64,000 nt of DNA from JANRKB01 sp033763695 (GCA_033763695.1 JANRKB010000018.1:137913-201912); one strand, 5' to 3'; counted from the stretch's first letter, positions 35,610 to 43,586 are shown. Notes: generated by a model not told the origin, from the letters alone. Made by a program: numbers and translations.

Positions 35610-36254
35610 TCAGGTCATCTCGCGCTGCTTCACGGGCCGCGCCGGATTGCCGATGCACACCGTCCACGCCGGCAGATCCTTGAACGCGCTCGACCTGGCC
35701 CCCAGCACCGCGCCACGCCGCACCGTGACGTTCGGCCCGACATACGCGTCCGCCGCGATCCACGCGTCGGATTCGATCGTGATCGGCGTGCGCAGCAAGG
35801 GCAGCGCGGCCTTGTTGTGATCATGCGTCCCGCCGCACAGGTGCGCATACTGGCTGATCATCACCCGATCGCCGATCGTGATCTGCCCCAGGCTGTAGAG
35901 GATTGAGTGGTCACCGATCAGGCAATCGCGTCCGATCTCGATATGCCAGGGGATCTCCACGTGGCAGGTCGGACGGATGCACGTTCCATCGCCGATCTTG
36001 GCCCCAAACAGCCGCAGCAGCCGACGCCGATAGCCGTACCAGTTATGAAACGAGCAGCGAAAGAGCGGCCGCCCGAGGATCATCCACACCGCGCGCCCGA
36101 TCTTCTCCTTCTTGCTCCACGACGAGACGTGCGACACCGCAAACGGATCCTGCACGATGTGCGCCCCCATCGGATTCGGCGGCGAAGCCGAACCCGGGGC
36201 CGGGTCGCGTTCGGAGTTTCCGGCAGAACCGACACTGGCTTGCGATGTGTTCAT
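35610..36254 (-). CDS. Hexapeptide-repeat acyltransferase (WcaF-like), second copy
   Basis: A 214-residue paralogue of the next gene, sharing the CSFHNWYGYRRRLLRLFGAKIG entry region and turns such as ITIGDRVMISQYAHLCGGTHDH and AWIAADAYVGPNVTVRRGAV. The His in GGTHDHN corresponds to the catalytic His of acetyltransferases of this fold. ATG at 36254 was chosen; a shorter start (MGAHIVQDPF) is possible because residues 1-28 are Ser/Ala/Pro-rich. With its paralogue and the divergent GT2 it likely decorates a surface polysaccharide. Confidence 0.82.
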   Translation of the reverse strand: MNTSQASVGSAGNSERDPAPGSASPPNPMGAHIVQDPFAVSHVSSWSKKEKIGRAVWMILGRPLFRCSFHNWYGYRRRLLRLFGAKIGDGTCIRPTCHVEIPWHIEIGRDCLIGDHSILYSLGQITIGDRVMISQYAHLCGGTHDHNKAALPLLRTPITIESDAWIAADAYVGPNVTVRRGAVLGARSSAFKDLPAWTVCIGNPARPVKQREMT

Positions 36255-36333
36255 CTGGCTCAAAGTCGATACGCTCCCCAACGATGGTCGGAACTCGCCC
36301 ACGGGCCACACGACAATCGTATCGGCACAATGA

Positions 36334-36373
36334 AGTGGCAGAATGGCAAAGTGCCACAGCGGCAGAGTGAAAA
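36334..36373 (+). repeat. Degenerate octamer tandem repeat
   Basis: Five 8-nt units in register: AGTGGCAG, AATGGCAA, AGTGCCAC, AGCGGCAG and AGTGAAAA. It lies between the divergent acetyltransferase and GT2 genes. It resembles the octamer tract at 52691-52714 in style, not in sequence. Confidence 0.5.
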
Positions 36374-36449
36374 CCGCCGATGAAACCCGTTGGCTTTGAC
36401 TTCGCCGACCCTCCAGAACTTTGACCGCTTCGTCACTTCACCACTTCGC

Positions 36450-37316
36450 ATGTCCACCACGCCGCCATATCCCGTCTCGGTCATCATCCTGACGAAGGAC
36501 GAGGAGATCAACATCACCTCGTGCCTCGACCATCTCGCATTCTCGGACGACATCGTCGTCTACGACAGCCTGAGCACCGACAAGACCACGCAGCTCGCGC
36601 AGAGCCATCCCCGGGTCGGTTCCAGCGTCCGCATCGTGAGCCGAAAGTTCGACAACTGGTCGGCGCATCAGAACTGGGCGGTTCAGAACATCGCGTTCAA
36701 GCACCCGTGGGTTCTCTACGTCGACGCGGATGAACACGTGACGCCCGAGCTCGCCTCCGAACTCCAGCGTCTCGCGGATCCGGCGTCCGCCGTCAGCGCG
36801 TACCGCCTGCGCCGCAAGGACCACCTGATGGGCCGCTGGCTGCGCCATGCCCAGCTCTACCCATCGTGGTTCGTGCGTTTTTTCCGCCCCGCGAAGATCA
36901 AGTGGGAGAGGCTGGTCAACCCCGTCGCCGTGGTCGATGGCCCTCTTGAGCAACTTGAAGGCCATCTGATGCACTATCCCTTCAGCAAGGGCATCACGCA
37001 GTGGCTTGAGCGCCACAACTCGTACTCGTCGTTCGAGGCCCAGGAACTCCTCAAAGTTCTCGGCGGCACCAAGCGAGAGCCGCTCAGCGGCCTCTTCAGC
37101 AGCGACCCAACCATCCGCCGCGCCGTGCTCAAGAACATCTTCTTCCGCCTGCCGCTGCGGCCGCAGATCAAGTGGATCTACTACGTCTTCTGGCGCATGG
37201 CATGGCTCGATGGCGCTCCGGGAATGACGTACGCGCGCCTCACCTACCTCTACGAGTACATGATCTCGATCAAGGCCAAGGAACTGCTGGCCAAGCGGGA
37301 CCAGAACCCCGAGTAA
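36450..37316 (+). CDS. Glycosyltransferase family 2 (WaaE/KdtX-like)
   Basis: A 288-residue inverting GT-A glycosyltransferase of family 2. The nucleotide-sugar-binding N-terminus is VSVIILTKDEEINITSCLDHL, with VVYDSLSTDKT following and the metal-binding DxD-type stretch LYVDADEHVTPELA. A C-terminal region with WLRHAQLYPSWFVRFFRP, LMHYPFSKGITQWLERHN and a long helical end is typical of the WaaE-type subgroup that adds a sugar to lipopolysaccharide-core or lipid acceptors. ATG at 36450 was chosen as the codon directly before the first strand; the frame is open 60 bases further up. Confidence 0.88.
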   Translation: MSTTPPYPVSVIILTKDEEINITSCLDHLAFSDDIVVYDSLSTDKTTQLAQSHPRVGSSVRIVSRKFDNWSAHQNWAVQNIAFKHPWVLYVDADEHVTPELASELQRLADPASAVSAYRLRRKDHLMGRWLRHAQLYPSWFVRFFRPAKIKWERLVNPVAVVDGPLEQLEGHLMHYPFSKGITQWLERHNSYSSFEAQELLKVLGGTKREPLSGLFSSDPTIRRAVLKNIFFRLPLRPQIKWIYYVFWRMAWLDGAPGMTYARLTYLYEYMISIKAKELLAKRDQNPE

Positions 37317-37365
37317 CGCTGGCCGCGCACGTTCCACACTCCCACGCGCGAACCTCACCCGTGCC

Positions 37366-37395
37366 ACTGATGTGCGAGGCGGCGAGCACATCGGT
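37366..37395. repeat. Short palindromic repeat, copy A
   Basis: ACTGATGTGC (37366-37375) pairs with GCACATCGGT (37386-37395) with one G-U position. The same design recurs at 48287-48310 and the two share GTGCCA just before and the sequence ACATCGGT. Both lie downstream of plus-strand genes, outside coding sequence. Confidence 0.55.
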
Positions 37396-37512
37396 ACTGC
37401 CTATCCCGCCATCGCGTCACCGCCATTCTCCGCCTTCTCCCCGCCCCAGGGAGATGGTGCGGCGAAGCCGCGGATGAGGGGTCTTTCCTGCGTCACAAGT
37501 ACACTCCCCCCC

Positions 37513-38199
37513 ATGCCCCAGCGCATCATCCTCATCTCCGCTTGTCTCGCGGCCCTCGCCTTTTCCGGTTGCGGATCCAACCGTGCAGCCGACGTGCCCG
37601 CGCCTTCGACCGACCTCATCACCACGAGCCTCTCGCGCGGCCCGGTGATTCCGCTTCGCGACATGGAGTGCCGCATCGTCGCGCTCACATCGCGCCGCGA
37701 TGTCGTCGCGCTCTGGCTGTGGGCCGACGCCGACGACAAACGCCGTCTTGCGTCCCTCGCCGGCGCGTACCCCTCCAACGGCTCGATCGACGCGATTCGG
37801 CTCTTCGACGCAGATACTGGGGCACCGCTGCCGATTGTCGGCGGCGGCTTCGCACAAGACGCTTTCAAGGGGCGTTCGTTCTCGCTCGCTCCGGTCTCAC
37901 ACAGCGGCACAGATTCCTGGGCCCCCGCACCTGCCGACCCTACAACCCTCCCCGCCGTCGGCGTGCTTCAACCGATTGCCCTGCGCCTCACGGCCCCGCC
38001 CGCGGCATCCGCCATCCGCGTCTCGATCGACACCGCGCAGCTCGCGTACCTCGCGTCCGATTGGGGCGAACAGAGCCGCGGCGGCAAACCTGCGACATCC
38101 GCCTTCGACCGCTCCTTTATCCTCCGCCGCGCCGCCGACCCTGCACACGAACGCCCCGCCGACGCGATCTACGCGCCCGAAAGCCCCGCGCGGCCCTGA
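37513..38199 (+). CDS. Lipoprotein of unknown function
   Basis: A 228-residue protein with a lipobox signal peptide (ILISACLAALAFSGC), so it is anchored to a membrane in the periplasm. The rest is a beta-rich domain with Thr, Ser and Pro and no motif that I recognise. ATG at 37513 is the only start giving the signal. It is followed 55 bp later by the first ketoacyl synthase on the same strand; whether they are cotranscribed cannot be told. Confidence 0.7.
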   Translation: MPQRIILISACLAALAFSGCGSNRAADVPAPSTDLITTSLSRGPVIPLRDMECRIVALTSRRDVVALWLWADADDKRRLASLAGAYPSNGSIDAIRLFDADTGAPLPIVGGGFAQDAFKGRSFSLAPVSHSGTDSWAPAPADPTTLPAVGVLQPIALRLTAPPAASAIRVSIDTAQLAYLASDWGEQSRGGKPATSAFDRSFILRRAADPAHERPADAIYAPESPARP

Positions 38200-38254
38200 A
38201 ATCTCGCCCGCGCCCCTGTCACCCCCGCCCCTCCACCCCATCTAAACTCCTCTC

Positions 38255-39655
38255 ATGCGTCGACGTGTCGTCATGACGGGTTTGGGTGCGGTCACGCCCA
38301 TGGGTGTCGGCATCAACGCCCTCTGGCAGGGCTTGCTCGAAGGCCGCTGCGCCCTCGCGCCGGTGTCCCTCCTCGACGCCACGCCGTTTTCCTGCTCCCT
38401 AGGCGGCGAGTGCAAGGACTTTGCCGCCAAGGACCATGTCCCCAAGGCCTATCGCAAGGCCGTCAAGGTCATGGCTCGCGACATCGAGATCGCCGTCGGT
38501 GCCGCCAAGGCCGCCGTCGAAGACGCCCGCATCCAGACCCGCGGCACGCAAGCCGATTGGACAGCGGACGTCCCCTGCACTACCGGCACCTATCCCAGCG
38601 AACGCATTGGCTGCCAGATCGGCGCGGGCCTCATCGCCGCCGAGACCGATGAACTCGCCCTCGCCGCCGTCACCGCCAAGGACGAGCAAGGCCGCTTCGA
38701 CAGCCGCCGCTGGGGCACCATCGCGCCCGCGGCCGGCGCTTCAGCGCCGACCGTCACCGCCGCCGGCGGCATGAACAACCTGCAGCCGTTGTGGATGCTC
38801 AAGTACCTCCCCAACATGCTCGCGTGCCACGTCACCATCATCCATGGCTGCGAAGGCCCGAGCAACACCATCACCTGCTGGGAAGCCAGCGGCCTGCTCA
38901 GCGTCGGCGAAGGTGTCCGCGTCATCCAGCGCGATGCCGCCGACATCTGCTTCAGCGGCGGAGCCGAGAGCAAACTCAGCCACATGGGCCTGCTGCGTAT
39001 GCAACTCTCCGGCCGCCTCGCCCGCGCCACGCCCGACACGCCGCCGAACCAGGTCGTCAAGCCCTATGACCCCGCCGCCACCGGCACTGCCAGCGGCGAG
39101 TCCGGGGCGATCCTCATCACGGAGGAACTCGACAAAGCCAAGGCTCGCAACGCGACGATCTATTGCGAGATCAAGGGCTTCGGTGCGGCCCAAGGCTCGC
39201 CGCGCTTCGTCGGCTCGCGCGATTGCTCGCTCCCCGACGGCACCGCCGACGACGGCCTCATCTACGCCATTCAGAACGCGCTCGATGACGCCAAGATTGC
39301 TCCCGACGCGATCGACGCCATCGTCCCGCTCGCCAGCGGCATCCCAGCGGTCGATCGCGCCGAGGCCGCGGCACTCCGCGAAGTCTTCGGCACGCGCCTG
39401 AAGGACATCCCGCTCGTGCCGCTCGCGCCGGCCATCGGCATCGGCCCCGGCGGGCACAGCGCGGTGATGGCCGCCGTCGCCGCCAAGATGATCGCCGAGC
39501 AAATCGTCCCGCCCGCCATCGACGAAGGCAGCACCGCGACCGACCTCAATGTGTCGCGCCGCGCCCCGATGCCGCGGGCCCTCAACAATGTCCTTGTCTG
39601 CTCGGGCTCGCTGGGTGGCCAGAACGCCGCCCTCGTGCTCGGCAAACTCTCGTAA
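38255..39655 (+). CDS. Beta-ketoacyl synthase-fold protein lacking both active-site histidines
   Basis: A 466-residue KAS-II-like thiolase-fold protein. The N-terminus VVMTGLGAVTPMGVGINALW is typical of FabF. The nucleophile position is kept as Cys208 in GPSNTITCWEASG. The first catalytic His (HGTGT in FabF) is replaced by ASGIP (residues 360-364), and the Lys/second His region (K-S-x-x-GH) reads PAIGIGPG. It is therefore unlikely to condense malonyl-ACP on its own, but it is not a classical chain-length factor either, since the Cys remains. It probably works with the intact synthase at 40544-41881, on the same strand. Confidence 0.85.
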   Translation: MRRRVVMTGLGAVTPMGVGINALWQGLLEGRCALAPVSLLDATPFSCSLGGECKDFAAKDHVPKAYRKAVKVMARDIEIAVGAAKAAVEDARIQTRGTQADWTADVPCTTGTYPSERIGCQIGAGLIAAETDELALAAVTAKDEQGRFDSRRWGTIAPAAGASAPTVTAAGGMNNLQPLWMLKYLPNMLACHVTIIHGCEGPSNTITCWEASGLLSVGEGVRVIQRDAADICFSGGAESKLSHMGLLRMQLSGRLARATPDTPPNQVVKPYDPAATGTASGESGAILITEELDKAKARNATIYCEIKGFGAAQGSPRFVGSRDCSLPDGTADDGLIYAIQNALDDAKIAPDAIDAIVPLASGIPAVDRAEAAALREVFGTRLKDIPLVPLAPAIGIGPGGHSAVMAAVAAKMIAEQIVPPAIDEGSTATDLNVSRRAPMPRALNNVLVCSGSLGGQNAALVLGKLS

Positions 39656-39734
39656 CGTCTCAACTTCTCTCGGCGGGGTGGACTCCGGTCCTTCTGATCT
39701 CTTCGTTTCAAACCATCTCTTTGGAGTGCAAACC

Positions 39735-40367
39735 ATGAGCGAGAACTACGGCGGCTATGGCGGCGGCAGCGGCGGCGGGGGCGGTGGATACGGCGGTCGC
39801 GGTCGTGGTGGCTACGGCGGCGGCGGCGGCGGTGGTGGCCGCGGACGCGGTGGCTACGGCGGAGGTGGCGGTGGCGGCGGCGAACGCCGCGGCATCCCGC
39901 TCTCCGCGCTCGACCCATCCCTCACGGACATCTCCCACAAGGTCATCGGCTGCGCCCGCGACGTCCACGTCGCCCTCGGCCCCGGCTATGACCACACCTG
40001 CTACATGACCGCCCTCCAGAACGAGATGACCGCCCAAGGCATCAAGTTCCGCGTGCACCACGCCATCGACGTCAAGTACAAGGATCAGAAGGTCGGCCAG
40101 ACCATCGCCGATCTCTTCATCGAAGATCGCTTCATCGTCACCGTCATGGCCCGCTACGGCGAGGTTGGCTCGCAGGAACGTTCCGTCCTCCGCGCCCAGC
40201 TCAAGTCCGCCGACCTTGAACTCGGCCTCATCATCAACTTCGGCGGCCGCCTCCTGAAGGACGGTCTTGTCCGCGTCCTCAACGTCGAGAAGCTCAACCT
40301 CGGCCGCGATGATGAAGGCCATGACGACGCCGCCGACGCCGGCGGTTCCACCGCGGAGTTTCACTGA
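39735..40367 (+). CDS. Glycine-rich RGG-like tail fused to a degenerate GxxExxY protein
   Basis: A 210-residue protein with two parts. Residues 5-49 are almost all Gly with Tyr and Arg in repeats such as GGRGRGGYGG, like RNA-binding RGG/GYGG tails. Residues 60-190 match the GxxExxY family (PD-(D/E)XK nuclease fold): ALGPG, then GYDHTCY (84-90) in place of GxxExxY, Asp126 in IADLFIED, and LIINFGGRLLKDG. The motif Glu is His87, and the E-x-K pair of the family reads Thr136 and Met138, so nuclease activity is unlikely. It lies between two ketoacyl synthases on the same strand. Function unknown; RNA or protein binding is inferred. Confidence 0.85.
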   Translation: MSENYGGYGGGSGGGGGGYGGRGRGGYGGGGGGGGRGRGGYGGGGGGGGERRGIPLSALDPSLTDISHKVIGCARDVHVALGPGYDHTCYMTALQNEMTAQGIKFRVHHAIDVKYKDQKVGQTIADLFIEDRFIVTVMARYGEVGSQERSVLRAQLKSADLELGLIINFGGRLLKDGLVRVLNVEKLNLGRDDEGHDDAADAGGSTAEFH

Positions 40368-40374
40368 GAGAAGA

Positions 40375-40402
40375 GGCATTGGGCATCAGGCATTCGGCAT
40401 TG
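40375..40402 (+). repeat. Heptamer-repeat element, four GGCATNN units
   Basis: GGCATTG, GGCATCA, GGCATTC and GGCATTG in tandem, starting exactly 7 nt (GAGAAGA) after the TGA stop of the GxxExxY gene. It is followed by GTGAAAGACA, identical to the border of the element at 52751-52778. Confidence 0.8.
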
Positions 40403-40483
40403 GTGAAAGACAATCAGAGCGCAGCCTTCGTGATTGCCGGTGTTTACCCGCTCGGAAGGATCGCTCGATGAATCGCTTCTGAC

Positions 40484-40518
40484 TGATGCCCGATGCCCGA
40501 TGCCCGATGCCTGATGCC
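40484..40518 (-). repeat. Heptamer-repeat element in opposite orientation, five units
   Basis: TGATGCC, three copies of CGATGCC and TGATGCC in tandem on the plus strand, i.e. GGCATNN units on the minus strand. It faces the element at 40375-40402, so the 176-bp gap before the second ketoacyl synthase can fold into a long hairpin. Confidence 0.8.
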
Positions 40519-40543
40519 CACTCCGATGCCCCCTGGATTTCCT

Positions 40544-41881
40544 ATGTCCCACCGCGTCGTCATCACTGGAATGGGTTGGGTCACGCCGCTGGGCGACGAT
40601 GTCGACACGACATGGTCGCGCCTCATGCGCGGCGAGAGCGGCATCGGACGCGTCAGCCGCTTTGACGCGTCCACCTTCGCCACCAACTTCGCCGGTGAAG
40701 TGAAGAACTTCGATCTCTCCCGGTACATCGCCAACACCACTCAGCACGCGGCTGCCGGCGTCAGCACCCAGTTCGCCGTTGCCGCCGCCGCCAACGCGCT
40801 CAAGCAGTCCGGCCTCGCCATCGGCAGCGGCACGAAGCAAACCAAAGCCCGCCGCGTCGGCATCTACCTCGGCGCGGGCGAAGGCTCACTGGACTACGAC
40901 GCCTACATGGGCGCGAACATCGCGGGCTGGGACGCCGCCACACGCAAGACTGACGCTGCCAAGTGGGCCGCCGTCGGCCTCAAGGCCATGACCGCCGAGC
41001 GAGAGCTCGAGCAGGAGCCCAACCTCACGCTCACGCACCTCGCGCAGGAGTTCGGCTGCCGCGGCCCTTCCTTCAACTGCATGACCGCGTGTGCCGCCAG
41101 CACACAGGCCATCGGCGAAGCCACCGAGATCATCCGTCGCGGCGACGCCGACGCCATGCTCGCCGGCGGCGCGCACAGCATGATCCACATCCTGGGGATG
41201 ACCGGCTTCATCCGCCTCACCGCGATGAGCCAGCGCCGCGAGACCCCCACCACCGCGCCGCGCCCCTTTGACCAGACCCGCGACGGCTTCGTCATGGGCG
41301 AAGGCGCGGGTATCCTCGTCCTCGAATCACTCGACAACGCGCTCGCACGCGGCGCGAACATCCTCGCCGAGCTCGCGGGCTACGGCTCCACCGCCGACGC
41401 CTTCCGCATCACCGACATCCAGCCCGAAGGCCGCGGCGCGGCGATGGCCATGAACATCGCGCTCCGCCAGGCAGGCATCTCGCCGCGCGAACTCGGACCC
41501 GACGGCAGACCGCAGGTCCACTACATCTCGGCGCACGGCACGGGCACCAAGGAAAACGACAAGATCGAAACTGCCGCCGTCAAGGCCGTCTTCGGCCCGC
41601 TCGCGCCGCGCGTTCCGTTCAGTTCAGTCAAAAGCATGTTCGGCCATCTCATCCAGGCCGCCGGCGCGGTCGAGCTCATGACCTGCGTCAAGGCCATTCA
41701 GACGGGCTGGCTGCCGCCGACGATGAACCTGCAGCACCCCGACCCGGTCTGCGATCTGGACTATGTGCCCAACGCGGCACGCGACATGAACGCCCAGGGC
41801 GGCGTCACCACTTGCCTGAGCAACTCCTTCGGCTTTGGCGGGCAGAACGACACCGTCGTGGTCCGCAAGTTCAAGGCATAA
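40544..41881 (+). CDS. Beta-ketoacyl-ACP synthase (FabF-like), full catalytic set
   Basis: A 445-residue condensing enzyme that extends an acyl chain with malonyl-ACP. The complete Cys-His-His set is present: Cys183 in NCMTACAAST, His331 in ISAHGTGTKEND, Lys363 in SVKSMFGH and His368, plus VMGEGAGILVLE and the C-terminal SNSFGFGGQND. FabF for housekeeping fatty acid synthesis is usually near fabD/acpP; here it pairs with a degenerate synthase, so a dedicated lipid or pigment pathway is possible. ATG at 40544 was taken because upstream in-frame ATGs lie inside the heptamer repeat. It overlaps the convergent methylase by 11 bp. Confidence 0.92.
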   Translation: MSHRVVITGMGWVTPLGDDVDTTWSRLMRGESGIGRVSRFDASTFATNFAGEVKNFDLSRYIANTTQHAAAGVSTQFAVAAAANALKQSGLAIGSGTKQTKARRVGIYLGAGEGSLDYDAYMGANIAGWDAATRKTDAAKWAAVGLKAMTAERELEQEPNLTLTHLAQEFGCRGPSFNCMTACAASTQAIGEATEIIRRGDADAMLAGGAHSMIHILGMTGFIRLTAMSQRRETPTTAPRPFDQTRDGFVMGEGAGILVLESLDNALARGANILAELAGYGSTADAFRITDIQPEGRGAAMAMNIALRQAGISPRELGPDGRPQVHYISAHGTGTKENDKIETAAVKAVFGPLAPRVPFSSVKSMFGHLIQAAGAVELMTCVKAIQTGWLPPTMNLQHPDPVCDLDYVPNAARDMNAQGGVTTCLSNSFGFGGQNDTVVVRKFKA

Positions 41882-42995
41882 CCAGTTCGCCGTGCTCGGC
41901 GTTCGCGCCGACCGCTTTCGCCCGCGGCTCATTCGCCCGCGTCACCTCGTACACCACTTCCGTGTTTCGCACATGGCTCACGCGCCCGACCCGCTCGCCG
42001 CGCGGGTTGTAGACCCCGATCTTGGCGCCGACGTAGCGGGGATAGTCGTGCTCCACCGCACGCACCGATGCGCAGCCGTCAAACAGGCTGCCCAGCATCG
42101 CTTCAAGCTGTGTTCGTGACACAAACCCCTCGTTACTGAACGACAGCACCACGCCGCGGCATCGCTCGTGCGCCGTCGCCGCGGTCAGCACGTCGCGCAG
42201 CGCGCACTCGATCGTGCGCCGTGAGTTGAACGCGCTTCGCCGCGCACGCACGTCCAGACGCTTGCACGCCACGCCGAAGACCTCGGGCTTGTCCCACTCC
42301 ACCAAGGACTCCCACACGTGGTAATTGCCCAGATACGAATGCTGGTTGTACGGCGGATCCACATACACCACTTCCGCTGGCAACCGCCGCGCGGCGTCCA
42401 GCGCATCCATGCGATGCGCCTCGCACCCACGCTCCGCACCGATCGCGCGTGGCAAAACATCGGGCATCCGCAGTTGCAGTTCGTTGAATGACCGCCGTGA
42501 CCACTGCTTGAGATACGCCATCTGCACGCCAGTCGTCGAATCCACCCGATCCGCCGCCTCCATCAGCGACACGAGCAGCACCGCCTCCAGATCAGGCTCG
42601 AGGCCGCGCTTGGCGATCGCTTCGCGGATCGCATCGATCCGCGCCCCATTCTGCGGCTGCACAAATCGTGCCCGCTCGCAGAACGTCCGTGTGAAGTACC
42701 CCGGTTCGCACGCGCCGCGCTCTCCCCGCGCCAGCCGATTGAACTCATCAATCAGCACGCCCGCGTCATGCTCAACATCCTCGCGATCCGCCTGCACATA
42801 GCAGCGCGCCAGTGTGTGCGCGTACGCGTTGTGATCGTTCGCGATCACGCGATGGCCCGCTCGCTTGAGCGCGTGCCCGACCCGCGACGTGCCCGAGAAC
42901 AGATCCAGTACCTCACACGATGCGCCGGCCACACGACGAACCGCGTCGACGATCGCCGGTGCCAACACGCGCTTTGATCCCAGATACTTGATCAC
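41871..42995 (-). CDS. Orphan DNA adenine methyltransferase (D12/Dam class)
   Basis: A 374-residue N6-adenine methyltransferase: MIKYLGSKRVLAPAIVDAV at the start, SAM motif I VLDLFSGTSRVGHALK, and the catalytic motif VVYVDPPYNQHSYLGNY (DPPY). These mark the D12 class. No restriction endonuclease or specificity gene is adjacent (the flanks are a ketoacyl synthase and an SnoaL-like lipoprotein), so it may be a solitary regulatory or protective methylase. Target recognition is not evident. Start ATG is the first in frame. Confidence 0.85.
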   Translation of the reverse strand: MIKYLGSKRVLAPAIVDAVRRVAGASCEVLDLFSGTSRVGHALKRAGHRVIANDHNAYAHTLARCYVQADREDVEHDAGVLIDEFNRLARGERGACEPGYFTRTFCERARFVQPQNGARIDAIREAIAKRGLEPDLEAVLLVSLMEAADRVDSTTGVQMAYLKQWSRRSFNELQLRMPDVLPRAIGAERGCEAHRMDALDAARRLPAEVVYVDPPYNQHSYLGNYHVWESLVEWDKPEVFGVACKRLDVRARRSAFNSRRTIECALRDVLTAATAHERCRGVVLSFSNEGFVSRTQLEAMLGSLFDGCASVRAVEHDYPRYVGAKIGVYNPRGERVGRVSHVRNTEVVYEVTRANEPRAKAVGANAEHGELVMP

Positions 42996-43028
42996 GCCTT
43001 GGTCTTCATCTCGCAGACGCTGCCATCG

Positions 43029-43586
43029 CTATCGCGTTTTCGCCGTCGCGGCGTTCTCGCGGATCTGTCGCGCCACGTCTGCCAGCATCTCATTGGGAAT
43101 CGGCACGCTCAGACTGTACTGCGAGATCCGCCACACGTGCCGTCGATCTGCCGCCGACCAGCGCCGCCGCATCACGCCCGTGCCGCGACAGGTTCCATAC
43201 TTCTCGTTCACCAGTTCCTGATCAAACCACGCGGTGTCCGTCGTGACGCGCACATTCGTCGCCCGCTCGCGATAGGTCCATCCCTTGCCCTGTGCAAAGG
43301 CGGGGTGGGCATATGCGCGAAACGCCTCTTTGCTCCAGCGCTCGCTCGCATCTGTGCCGAGAAATACGGCATCATCATCCAGCAGCGCGAAGTACGCCGC
43401 CTCATCCGCCCGGGCCGCGGCCTCGTGAAACGCTGTCAACGTCCGCCGCGCCGACTCATCAAGGATTGCCACCGCTGCGGGCGTCAGTTCGCGCTCGCGC
43501 GTTGGGTCGGTCGCGCAGCCCATCAGGAGCATGCCCGCACCAAGAGCCGCCCACGCCCATGCTCGCCTCACGCGCTGCTCACTCAT
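43029..43586 (-). CDS. SnoaL/NTF2-like lipoprotein (DUF4440 type)
   Basis: A 185-residue protein. Lipobox LLMGC after a short signal peptide, then a helical start (AVAILDESARRTLTAFHEAAARAD), the FALLDDDAVFLGTDASERW motif and beta strands including WTYRERATNVRV and WRISQYSLSV. This is the cone-shaped NTF2-like fold of DUF4440/SnoaL proteins. The catalytic role, if any, is unknown. ATG at 43586 was chosen for the signal peptide. It overlaps the stop of the upstream zinc-ribbon gene by 8 bp, and the methylase follows 33 bp later. Confidence 0.8.
   Translation of the reverse strand: MSEQRVRRAWAWAALGAGMLLMGCATDPTRERELTPAAVAILDESARRTLTAFHEAAARADEAAYFALLDDDAVFLGTDASERWSKEAFRAYAHPAFAQGKGWTYRERATNVRVTTDTAWFDQELVNEKYGTCRGTGVMRRRWSAADRRHVWRISQYSLSVPIPNEMLADVARQIRENAATAKTR

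Noticed and set aside
37411..37483. Pyrimidine-rich and GGCGAAGCC-containing stretch as a mobile element
   Set aside because: It resembles common intergenic low-complexity sequence, has no terminal repeats, and no second copy was found in the window.
38255..39655. First ketoacyl synthase as a type II polyketide chain-length factor
   Set aside because: Chain-length factors replace the active-site Cys (usually by Gln) whereas Cys208 is kept here; ketoreductase, cyclase and acyl carrier genes are missing.
40493..40544. Upstream start of the second ketoacyl synthase at 40493
   Set aside because: The extra codons are the heptamer repeat read as protein; the family N-terminus begins at 40544.
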